Assembly: GCA_035529735.1 (NCBI GenBank)
Contig: DATKWE010000052.1
Span: forward strand, 1-17,363
DNA length: 17,363 nucleotides
Direction of reading: 5' to 3'
Source of the DNA: JAAXQD01 sp035529735
GTDB taxonomy: Bacteria; Desulfobacterota; Desulfobacteria; Desulfobacterales; UBA11574
The translations under genes were made by a program, and so were the position numbers. The notes below the pieces were generated by a model. That model did not search any database. It saw only the letters and a program-made list of their open reading frames with translations, and was not told the origin of the DNA. Numbering within the stretch: position 1 is the first letter of the stretch; every line of letters begins with the position of its first letter. Shown here one piece after another: positions 7,269 through 14,123 of the stretch.

Positions 7269-8714
7269 TTAGGCAAGATCCGCCAGTGCCGCCCGAACAC
7301 CGGCGGCGTAATCCGGATGTACCTTATCGAAATGTCCCAGCTGGCGCTCGACAATGAAATCCGGGACGCCCTGCATGGCCTCGGCGATATTAGAAAAGAG
7401 CCGGGCCTTCTGGCCGTCGTCGAACAGATTGAACAGCGCACGGGGCTGGCCGTAATCGTCGTTGCCTTCGCGGTGGTTGTAACGGTCAGCGTCTCCCGAG
7501 ATTTTCAGCGGCGGTTCTGCGAAATCCGGACTTTCCACCGGACCCTTGAACGAGTTCGGCTCGTAAAAAGCATCCGGATTCGGGAAGTTCGGGAAGAAGC
7601 GCATGTGTCCATCCTTGTGGTAATGATTCACCGGGCATTTTGGCGCGTTCACGGGCAGCGCCTCGTAATGCGTGCCGAGACGGTGACGGTGTGCATCGGC
7701 ATAGGAGAAGATGCGTGCCTGCAGCATCTTGTCCGGAGAGAAGCCGATGCCCGGAACGATGTTCGAGGGCGAAAAAGCGGCCTGCTCCACCTCGGCGAAA
7801 TAATTATCGGGGTTGCGGTTCAGTTCCATCTCACCCACATCGATCAGGGGGTAGTCCCCGTGGGGCCAGACCTTGGTCAGATCGAAGGGGTTGTATGATG
7901 GTTTTTCGGCATCCGCTTCCGGCATGACTTGCACACAAAACCGCCACTTAGGGAAATCGCCTTGCTCGATTGCGTAGAAGAGATCTTCCTGAGTGGATTC
8001 GCGAGTCCGACCGACGACCTCCGCAGCTTCGGCATTGGTCCAATGTTTGTGGCCCTGCAGGGTTTTAAAATGAAACTTCACCCAAAAACGCTCATTTTGG
8101 GCGTTGATGAAGCTGTAGGTGTGGCTGCCGTAACCGTTGATGTGACGGACGCCGATGGGCAGGCCGCGATCCGACATCAGGATGGTCACCTGGTGCAAGG
8201 ATTCCGGAGACAGGGACCAGAAGTCCCACATGGCCGTTCCCGAGCGCAGATTGGTCTTTGGATGCCGCTTCTGGGTATGGATGAAGTCCGGGAACTTATA
8301 CGGGTCGCGGACGAAAAAGACCGGCGTGTTGTTGCCCACCATGTCCCAGTTGCCTTCCTCGGTGTAGAACTTCAATGAAAAACCGCGCACGTCACGCTCT
8401 GCATCTGCGGCACCCAACTCGCCGGCCACCGTGGAGAAGCGCGCGATCATATCGGTCTTCTTGCCCACTTCGGAAAAGATCTTGGCTTTGGTGTACTGGG
8501 TAATATCGTGGGTGACGGTTAACGTGCCGTGTGCCCCCCAGCCTTTGGCATGGACGACGCGTTCGGGAATCCGTTCTCGGTTCTGATGGGCCAGCTTCTC
8601 AAGCAGCTGGTAGTCCTGTATCAGAACCGGGCCTCGGGGACCGGCGGTCAGCGCGTTTTGATTGTCGGCAACCGGAGCTCCGGCCGATGTGGTTAATTTC
8701 TTCGATTCACTCAT
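7269..8714 (-). CDS. katA: Monofunctional heme catalase (small subunit, KatA type)
   Basis: The 481-residue protein converts H2O2 to water and oxygen. The catalytic distal histidine H55 (RVVHAKGWGAHG), asparagine N128 (GNNTPVFFVRDP) and proximal heme-ligand tyrosine Y338 (RIFSYADAHRHRLG) are at the standard positions of small-subunit catalases. A complete catalase barrel is followed by the C-terminal helices to about residue 480. AGGAGG lies 7 nt before ATG 8714. There is no signal peptide, so it is cytoplasmic. The GC-rich codon use looks higher than in neighbouring genes, which may point to acquisition, though this was judged by eye. It is convergent with hcp and lies 420 nt downstream of the seleno-thioredoxin gene. 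A 13-bp inverted repeat sits in its upstream region. Confidence 0.97.
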   Translation of the reverse strand: MSESKKLTTSAGAPVADNQNALTAGPRGPVLIQDYQLLEKLAHQNRERIPERVVHAKGWGAHGTLTVTHDITQYTKAKIFSEVGKKTDMIARFSTVAGELGAADAERDVRGFSLKFYTEEGNWDMVGNNTPVFFVRDPYKFPDFIHTQKRHPKTNLRSGTAMWDFWSLSPESLHQVTILMSDRGLPIGVRHINGYGSHTYSFINAQNERFWVKFHFKTLQGHKHWTNAEAAEVVGRTRESTQEDLFYAIEQGDFPKWRFCVQVMPEADAEKPSYNPFDLTKVWPHGDYPLIDVGEMELNRNPDNYFAEVEQAAFSPSNIVPGIGFSPDKMLQARIFSYADAHRHRLGTHYEALPVNAPKCPVNHYHKDGHMRFFPNFPNPDAFYEPNSFKGPVESPDFAEPPLKISGDADRYNHREGNDDYGQPRALFNLFDDGQKARLFSNIAEAMQGVPDFIVERQLGHFDKVHPDYAAGVRAALADLA

Positions 8715-9134
8715 AATGGCCTCCTAATTTTCGGGGTTAATGGAATGGTTTTTTCGGGTAAATGATTCCTATGGAATGATGGCTGCGTTCAGATTGAACC
8801 TTAAAATTGAACGCAGCCATTGGATCGAGTGAAAATCCGTTAGATTTTTTTAGAGATCGCTGTAAAGATATCCATTGCAATGTGAAGTCAGGTTGCAGAG
8901 ATAGTGCTTGAAAATGGTAACCGATGCTGTTCTTTTATTATAGCAAATCCATAAACCCGACTCAATTCCACGCTTTTTTATTGGTGGGAAACTTGAATTG
9001 TGACCAACGTCCCCCAGGATCCCATGCACCTGAACGTAAATATCCCCATAGACAGATGGGGTTCGGTCCATGTGGCCGAGGATGTCCCGGAGCATCTGGA
9101 TGATCGAGGTGCTCTGGGATATGAGATTCGGATC
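8715..9134. other. 420-nt spacer between katA and the seleno-thioredoxin gene
   Basis: It holds the 13-bp inverted repeat (8779-8820) and most of the possible 48-residue ORF. No clear terminator is seen after the seleno-thioredoxin stop at 9135. The rest is AT-rich and carries no recognised signal. Confidence 0.4.
8779..8820. repeat. 13-bp perfect inverted repeat upstream of katA
   Basis: ATGGCTGCGTTCA (8779-8791) and TGAACGCAGCCAT (8808-8820) are exact reverse complements with a 16-nt loop, 65-106 nt before the katA start codon. No T run follows closely on either strand, so a regulatory or leader hairpin is more likely than a terminator. Confidence 0.55.
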
Positions 9135-9146
9135 TTATCCGATTAA
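9000..9146 (+). CDS. Possible 48-residue orphan ORF, unknown function
   Basis: A plus-strand frame from GTG 9000 (or ATG 9024, preceded by AGGA) to TAA 9146 encodes about 48 residues beginning VTNVPQDPMHLNVNIPIDRW and ending YEIRILSD. Codon choice (many G/C third positions) and composition look protein-like, unlike the other frames in this gap. An in-frame stop lies two codons before the GTG, so it is either a very small gene or the tail of a lost one. It converges with the seleno-thioredoxin gene, the last codons overlapping by 12 nt. I do not recognise it. Confidence 0.3.
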   Translation: MTNVPQDPMHLNVNIPIDRWGSVHVAEDVPEHLDDRGALGYEIRILSD

Positions 9147-9707
9147 ACGGTATGGATACGCCCGTTTTGTCCACTCGCCCTCAGGAAAATCCTTGCTCAA
9201 TGTTTCATATGCCGCTTTTAAAGGTAGCGGGTCGCCGGTGTTTTTGTATTGGTTTACCCCCCTTAAGTATATGGCTTCTTGCACGGCGTCCGTATTCCTG
9301 TAATCTGCCAGGATTTTTTCCAATGCTTTTAATGCCTCGGGAAACTTGTCATTATCAAAGAAATATTTCCCCTCTCCAAGCAGCAGGCGTGCAATCAGTT
9401 CTTTGGGTTCTAAAAAACCGACGGTCCGGTGGTGTTCTTGACCGCCAGGACCCAATGTTATCAGGGTGGGGGTCCATTTAACGTTGAAGTCGTCGCTGAG
9501 GGGCTTGCTGTCTGACGGGACGCGCAAAGCAATCAACGCGTCAGAGATAAAATCGATTACGGCTGCGTCGGGATACGTAACTGCATCCATCTGTTGGCAG
9601 CCGATTCAGCCGGGATTGAAGAAATCGAGTAGAACAGGTTTGCCTTCTTTTTTTGCCATATCGAGGGCATGGGTCATGTCTGATTCCCATTGGATTGGAT
9701 TCGTCAT
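9135..9707 (-). CDS. Selenocysteine-containing thioredoxin-like protein (UxxC) with C-terminal TPR-like helices
   Basis: Read from ATG 9707 the frame meets TGA at 9608-9606 and then stays open to TAA at 9135. Treating the UGA as selenocysteine gives 190 residues with DFFNPG-U34-IGC37-QQM, exactly where thioredoxin-fold proteins carry CxxC after a strand ending in DF. The cis-proline loop follows at KWTPTLI, and after about residue 105 the protein has helices of tetratricopeptide-like pattern (GKYFFDNDKFPEALKALEKI). The ORF is otherwise undamaged on both sides of the UGA and a SECIS-like hairpin follows at once. GGAGGTG lies 7 nt before ATG 9707. There is no signal peptide. A thiol-disulfide or peroxide-related reductase role is inferred. 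An automatic caller would split this into two fragments. It is preceded by a sigma-54-type promoter. Confidence 0.88.
9560..9603 (-). promoter_or_regulatory. Bacterial SECIS element of the seleno-thioredoxin mRNA
   Basis: Seventeen nt after the UGA, GGATGC (9588-9583) pairs with GTATCC (9576-9571; one G-T pair) around the 6-nt loop AGTTAC. A lower 7-bp stem CGGCTGC (9603-9597)/GCAGCCG (9566-9560) encloses it. A G followed by U at loop positions 2-3, a 6-nt loop closed by C-G, and a loop starting 24 nt after the UGA all match the bacterial SECIS recognised by SelB, and closely resemble E. coli fdhF (loop AGGUCU). Confidence 0.85.
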
Positions 9708-9822
9708 AATTTCACCTCCATAGGGTTGATGACCCGGCCGAATAAGATTGTACGTCCGTCCGGCCCGGTCGGTTGATTTGTGGATCGAAAACGCAAACAA
9801 CTGTTTAAACTCTTTATACAAT

Positions 9823-9839
9823 AGCAACGACCATGCCAA
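9823..9839 (-). promoter_or_regulatory. Sigma-54 (RpoN) promoter upstream of the seleno-thioredoxin gene
   Basis: TTGGCATGGTCGTTGCT on the minus strand matches the -24/-12 consensus TGGCACG-N4-TTGCW at all positions but one, with the GG and GC doublets 12 nt apart as required. The expected start near 9812 leaves a leader of about 105 nt before ATG 9707. Confidence 0.65.
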
Positions 9840-9846
9840 TAGGGTT

Positions 9847-9864
9847 CGATTGGCTAACCAATTG
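9847..9864. promoter_or_regulatory. Dyad just upstream of the sigma-54 promoter
   Basis: ATTGG-CTAA-CCAAT (9849-9862) is a perfect dyad directly behind the -24 box. It could be an activator site, although sigma-54 activator sites usually lie farther upstream. Confidence 0.3.
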
Positions 9865-10172
9865 TATTTTTGGAAGAAACGATATCAAGCAAATGTAGCG
9901 CAATGGGTTAAGTGAAACATATTTGTATCACGAAAAAGCGTATCGGACAGGGCTCAATACTTGAACTGTGTTTTCTTTTTCCCTCACACGCGCCCTTCTT
10001 TTGGGCGATTCGTGGGGTTTGGCGTGACCCAATGTTCGATTTCATCCGGGATATAGAAGTATAACCCACAAACTCGAAAAATGTCAAAAATTCTGATCCA
10101 ATTTTTTTAAACGATGCCGGCGAATCATGACACCACCGACCCTGGATTCTCAGCCAAAACCAAAAACATTTA

Positions 10173-10202
10173 TTGTTAGCGATATCATTATGATGCTATA
10201 GT
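10173..10202 (+). promoter_or_regulatory. Candidate sigma-70 promoter of murJ
   Basis: TTGTTA (10173-10178) and TATAGT (10197-10202) are separated by 18 nt. A start near 10209 would exclude the upstream TTG at 10210 as the initiation codon and supports the ATG at 10252 or 10261. Confidence 0.45.
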
Positions 10203-10251
10203 CTTCAAATTGTATTCATCGCTGATCAAGGGACCGTTGCCCAAAAAAAAT

Positions 10252-11826
10252 ATGTCATCCATGTATAAAAAAGTCGGTTTGGCCTCGCTGATTATGATGG
10301 CTTCGGTTTTTTTAAGCCGTCTTACCGGTCTTATCCGGGAGCAGGTCATTGCCTATATTGGCGGAATCAGCGGCGGCGTCGATGCCTACCAGGTCGCCTT
10401 TATCATCCCCGAAATTCTAAATCATATCGTTGCCAGCGGGTTCCTTTCGGTGACGTTTATCCCGATTTTTTCTTACTATTTGGTACGAAATAAAGAAGAC
10501 GAGGGCTGGCGGGTCTTTTCGCTCATCTTCACCGGTTTCGGCGGCTTACTGCTGGTATTCATTACCATTGCCTGCGTTTTTGCACGCGGGTTCGTCGAAA
10601 TTCTCGCGCCGGGGCTCGATGATCCCGTATTGATCGAACGGGCAGTCAGGATGACACGGATTATCATACCGGCCCAGTTTTTCTTCTTTTCCGGCGGAAT
10701 GTTTATGGCCGTTCAGTTCGCCAAGGAGAAATTTTTCATACCGGCCCTGTCTCCCCTTTTATACAATCTGGGAATTATTTGCGGGGGGGTACTGCTGGGG
10801 CCTCGAATCGGCATGGAAGGTTTTTCCTGGGGAGTTCTCATCGGGGCCTTTATCGGAAATTTCATGGTTCAGATCTGGGGTGCAAAAAAGGTCGGGATGC
10901 GGTTCACAGCGGCTTTCGATTTCAGGCACCCGGATCTATGGCGCTATCTTCGGTTGACGCTTCCTTTGATCATCGGCCTGACCATGAGCTTTTCAACGGA
11001 ATTTTTATTTCGGTTTTTCGGTTCCTACTTGCCGCGAGGCAGCATCGCCGGCCTCAATTACGGACTGAGGACCATGTTTATACTCGTGGGCTTCTTCGGC
11101 CAGGCGGTGGGGATGGCATCGTTTCCGTTTATGGCGCGTCTGGCGGCAGAGAATAAAATCGGTGAAATGAACCGGCTGCTGAACGATGCCCTGCGATATC
11201 TGGCGCTGGTGGTTCCGTTTTCCGTTTTGATTATAGTCCTCAGACAGGAAACGGTTGTCATCTTGTTTCAGCGGGGCCGATTTGATGCCGCCGCAACGGC
11301 CTTAACGTCCCAGGTGCTGTTTTTTTTGATGATCGGCGCTTCCGCATTTGCGGCTCAGACCCTTGTGGTTCGGGGATATTATGCCGTGCAGAACACGCTC
11401 TTTCCCGCATTGTACGGAACCGCGGCGGTGCTTCTGAGCATTCCCGTTTACACGGTTGGAATGCTGAAGATGGGTGCCAGAGGGGTGGCCCTGGCGATTT
11501 CACTTTCAGCCATTTTTCAAGTTGCCTTGCTATACGTTCTTTGGAACAAAAAGAGTGAAAACAAGGATAGTCTCAGGGTGTATCGGTTTTATCTGCAAAC
11601 GATCCTGTTGAGCATACCGCTGGGCCTGTTTCTGGAATTTTTCAAGGGAACCGTCCTGTCGGGATTCGATTCGGCCACATTTGGCGGAAGCCTCGCGGTT
11701 TCAATTCTGACCGCACTGGTGTTTGTTGTCATCCTTATGTCGGCGGGATACGTTCTGGGCATATCGGAGATCAAGGCGTTGTGGCGGGGCATTTTGGAAA
11801 AGATCAAAAAATATGCCGGGAAATGA
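10252..11826 (+). CDS. murJ: Lipid II flippase MurJ (MviN family)
   Basis: This polytopic membrane protein (about 524 residues) flips lipid II across the inner membrane for peptidoglycan synthesis. The N-terminus, with VGLASLIMMASVFLSRLTGL and IREQVIAYIGG, followed by DAYQVAFIIPEILNHIVASG, is the family signature (SR.lG..Re and DAf.vAf.iPn.lr). Alternating hydrophobic stretches along the length fit the usual 14 helices, including the GLNYGLRTMFILVGFFGQAVG segment. Full length is present with no disruption. A TTG at 10210 also opens the frame, but ATG 10252 is preferred because a candidate promoter ends just upstream of that TTG and the family starts close to KKVGLAS. No strong Shine-Dalgarno is seen and ATG 10261 is almost as good. 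It is monocistronic and converges with the DUF89-like gene. Confidence 0.93.
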   Translation: MSSMYKKVGLASLIMMASVFLSRLTGLIREQVIAYIGGISGGVDAYQVAFIIPEILNHIVASGFLSVTFIPIFSYYLVRNKEDEGWRVFSLIFTGFGGLLLVFITIACVFARGFVEILAPGLDDPVLIERAVRMTRIIIPAQFFFFSGGMFMAVQFAKEKFFIPALSPLLYNLGIICGGVLLGPRIGMEGFSWGVLIGAFIGNFMVQIWGAKKVGMRFTAAFDFRHPDLWRYLRLTLPLIIGLTMSFSTEFLFRFFGSYLPRGSIAGLNYGLRTMFILVGFFGQAVGMASFPFMARLAAENKIGEMNRLLNDALRYLALVVPFSVLIIVLRQETVVILFQRGRFDAAATALTSQVLFFLMIGASAFAAQTLVVRGYYAVQNTLFPALYGTAAVLLSIPVYTVGMLKMGARGVALAISLSAIFQVALLYVLWNKKSENKDSLRVYRFYLQTILLSIPLGLFLEFFKGTVLSGFDSATFGGSLAVSILTALVFVVILMSAGYVLGISEIKALWRGILEKIKKYAGK

Positions 11827-11840
11827 CCGGTGTTTTATCT

Positions 11841-11875
11841 AAGGATTCAAGGATTCGAGGGTCCAAGGGTTCAAG
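11841..11875. repeat. Degenerate 8-bp tandem repeat
   Basis: Four units of AAGGATTC follow each other (11841-11848 and 11849-11856 exact; 11857-11864 and 11865-11872 with two or one changes), then AAG. It lies between murJ and the convergent DUF89-like gene, 15 nt after the murJ stop. Confidence 0.7.
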
Positions 11876-11989
11876 TGAAATGCTGATAAATTATAGAGCA
11901 TTAAGGTTCGTCAGAAGCCATGTCAACACTGTTTCGAGATTTAGAAAGCAACCCAAACATTTCGCGAAATTAAAATCGTCGGGATTCGA

Positions 11990-13810
11990 CTACCCCTGGC
12001 AGATATCGGCCAGACGCTGGTCGTAGAGCATCCCGACACCGTACTCGCTGCGCCGCATGAATTTTTCCTTGGCGGGTCCGGCAATCTGCATCTCCGGGTG
12101 CTTCTTCTGGACGTCCAGAGCGACCTTCATCTCCTTGGTGCATCCGGTACTGAATGTGGCGTCCTTGCCGACCCACTCCGGCGGGACCTTGCTCTCGATC
12201 ATTCGGAAGGCCTGAACGATGTCCTCGTAGGTCTGAAATCGCCAGATTTCGATGAATCCGCTGCGCTGGACAATCTCCCACATGTACATCAGGTCATCCG
12301 CATCCATTCCCTTCTCGAAGTACTCAGAAGGGTTGATAATAAAGGTCAGGGCATATTCCCGTCTCAGGTGATCGATGAAGACGGACATGATCTTTTTGGC
12401 CATCTGGAGTCTTCCGGGAATCGATCCGATGATACCGCTGTAGAACATGACGGTTATGCCTTTCTGTTTGGCGGCCCGCATCTGCTCAATAATCGCCTTG
12501 GCCTTATCTTCCAGCTCGCTGTAGGTGTACTTGATCACTGCCGGATGCCGGGGCTTGAAGCTGACCATGACCGCGCCGTTCTCTCCGGCCGAAATATTGA
12601 AGAGGTCCTGGGTGAACTGGAAACGGCTCCCGAAAAATCGTCGCTTCTGGTCGGGTCCTCGGGAAATAACGCCGTCGACCTCCTTGAAAAGTCGGGCAAA
12701 GGTGGTGGAGGCCAAAAGCAGGTTGACATTTTCCCGGGTGCCGTCGGAAATAACGATAATATTGTAGTCGCTTCGAAGAATATCTACGAGTTCGTTTTTC
12801 CCCAGGTTCTTTTCCCGGATAAAATAGGCTTTATCGAGTTCACTGTTCAGGGTTTCGTCGCTGTGGGCGTCGTTGAAGTCAACCTTGGTGTAAACCGCGC
12901 CCTCCTTTAAGCCGACGATGATCTTGTGTCCCAGACGCGTGAGGAGTCGAATGATGACCAGGTCCACCATGAACTCTCCGGATTCGTCGCCCAGCCACAG
13001 AATTTTTTTCGGGACCAGACCGGGATGTTCCGATGATTCCTTTCCACGAATTCCCAAAAAGTCGAACAGGGCTTGGGCGCCGTCGCCGGTCACCGGGCGC
13101 TTAAAAAAGCGAATGTAGTCCGATTCGGTGAATTGGATCGCGTTATCGTCGGTCCAGAGTGATGTTTCCACCGTCAACGCGAGCAGCCGTTTCAGCTCGA
13201 TGAAACGGAGAACTTCCCGGGTTTCGGTGAGGGTTCGGTGCAAGCTGGCGAGGTCTTTCGCCTCCAGCATGTTCAGGGCGTTTTTACAGGCCGTCGAACG
13301 GAGAGCGCCGGCGGTCCGAAGGTTTCGCATCCCCTTTTCGCAGAAATAGGGGTCTTCGATCTGGGTTCGGTTGAGGAATATATTGATCAAACGCTTTTCC
13401 AGTCGCGACGGAATCATGATTTCGTCGCGTATCTCATGTTCGAACTTGATACGGATCAGTGCATCAAGATAATCTTTTTCCCACGGATCGTCGATCATTC
13501 GGTGGATCAGCTTCAGAACCCGGTCCAGCACTTCGGCGTATTTTCTTTGAAGAAAATCGGACTGGTTCCGGCTCATGATGGCCTTGAACATTCGGTCGGA
13601 ACACGGATAGTATCGCTCCTCATCTTCGGTGTAGACCATGAACCGAATCTGCTCGGAAGTTGCCACGTGTTGGGGATAGGCAAAGTGGTCGATGTGATTT
13701 TCAATGAAAAAGGCCGTGTACCATGCATCTTTTTGGGGGCTCACGTTGGGCAGGTAGGGCTGGGCGTTGTCGGCCGGTGTGAATTGCTTGTTTTTACAGG
13801 TTTCGTTCAT
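11990..13810 (-). CDS. Large DUF89/ARMT1-like domain protein
   Basis: The protein has 606 residues. Around residues 269-290 it reads KKILWLGDESGEFMVDLVII, matching the DUF89/ARMT1 motif (DN.GE..fD.l.ie.L), followed by a strand-turn and ND segment (about 295-316). VISRGPDQKRRFF (381-393) occupies the place of the conserved KGqgN motif. DUF89 proteins are metal-dependent phosphatases acting on sugar phosphates or damaged metabolites; some are reported as carboxyl methyltransferases. The acidic and GE residues are kept, but K of KGQGN is R here and N is replaced, so activity may differ. The N-terminal 260 residues are helical and unassigned; the C-terminus (about 540-606) is basic-rich and unassigned. 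AGAGGA lies upstream of ATG 13810. There is no signal peptide. It is monocistronic. Confidence 0.65.
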   Translation of the reverse strand: MNETCKNKQFTPADNAQPYLPNVSPQKDAWYTAFFIENHIDHFAYPQHVATSEQIRFMVYTEDEERYYPCSDRMFKAIMSRNQSDFLQRKYAEVLDRVLKLIHRMIDDPWEKDYLDALIRIKFEHEIRDEIMIPSRLEKRLINIFLNRTQIEDPYFCEKGMRNLRTAGALRSTACKNALNMLEAKDLASLHRTLTETREVLRFIELKRLLALTVETSLWTDDNAIQFTESDYIRFFKRPVTGDGAQALFDFLGIRGKESSEHPGLVPKKILWLGDESGEFMVDLVIIRLLTRLGHKIIVGLKEGAVYTKVDFNDAHSDETLNSELDKAYFIREKNLGKNELVDILRSDYNIIVISDGTRENVNLLLASTTFARLFKEVDGVISRGPDQKRRFFGSRFQFTQDLFNISAGENGAVMVSFKPRHPAVIKYTYSELEDKAKAIIEQMRAAKQKGITVMFYSGIIGSIPGRLQMAKKIMSVFIDHLRREYALTFIINPSEYFEKGMDADDLMYMWEIVQRSGFIEIWRFQTYEDIVQAFRMIESKVPPEWVGKDATFSTGCTKEMKVALDVQKKHPEMQIAGPAKEKFMRRSEYGVGMLYDQRLADICQG

Positions 13811-13933
13811 GATTCGGTCCTCTGATCGGTGCCGGTATCGGTGAGATTGAGCACAAAATATTTAAATAAATTCAGAAGATTACATACACAATTAATCCGG
13901 ATCGGTCAAGGAAATAATAGGAACTGAAATCTG

Positions 13934-14103
13934 TATAATGCTATCAGAACTTGATTGGTGTGCAAATTTTCTTTTTGACCAACAGAAAATTCTATGTTGA
14001 TCAAAAATACATCTGGCAGCTGGCTTTTATAGTGACGTCAAGCGTCTGCACTAAGAGCGGCTACATTACCATCGGGGGATAGTCATATCCCCCGTCTTTT
14101 TTC
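13934..14103 (+). ncRNA. Candidate small RNA ending in an orphan plus-strand terminator
   Basis: Between two minus-strand genes lies TATAAT (13934-13939), followed by the perfect hairpin AATTTTCT/AGAAAATT (13965-13972 with 13984-13991), a small hairpin GACG/CGTC (14034-14046) and a strong terminator. The implied plus-strand RNA is about 150-160 nt, from near 13946. No clear -35 accompanies the TATAAT and no ORF with coding character lies inside. It could instead be a shorter RNA from a hidden promoter. Confidence 0.45.
14073..14103 (+). terminator. Strong intrinsic terminator on the plus strand
   Basis: CGGGGGATA (14073-14081) pairs with TATCCCCCG (14086-14094) around the loop GTCA and is followed by TCTTTTTTCT. 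The T tract is on the plus strand only, although both neighbouring genes are on the minus strand. It starts 21 nt past the helicase stop codon. Confidence 0.85.
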
Positions 14104-14123
14104 TATATTCAGTAACGTTTTGT

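Larger units (their letters stand above)
9840..10251. other. 410-nt spacer between divergent seleno-thioredoxin and murJ genes
   Basis: It holds the dyad near 9849-9862 and a murJ promoter candidate at 10173-10202. No ORF with coding character was seen. A weak hairpin around GCGCCC/GGGCG near 9990-10010 is not convincing. Confidence 0.4.
13811..14123. other. 310-nt spacer containing the candidate small RNA
   Basis: The stretch upstream of the DUF89-like gene is AT-rich. Besides the small RNA candidate and its terminator, no clear minus-strand promoter for the DUF89-like gene was found. Confidence 0.5.

Noticed and set aside
7317..8378. Long plus-strand frames over katA
   Set aside because: They are shadows of the catalase codons; no family resemblance and no ribosome binding sites.
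9606..9608. TGA as an ordinary nonsense mutation making the thioredoxin gene a pseudogene
   Set aside because: It falls exactly on the first CxxC cysteine, the frame stays open on both sides, and a SECIS-type hairpin follows at the right distance.
12098..13825. Long plus-strand frames (270 and 195 residues) opposite the DUF89-like gene
   Set aside because: They mirror the codon structure of the minus-strand gene, and the minus-strand product carries recognisable motifs.
14012..14028. Possible sigma-54 promoter (CTGGCAGCTGGCTTTTA) for the small RNA
   Set aside because: The GC doublet is not at the required distance from the GG doublet.
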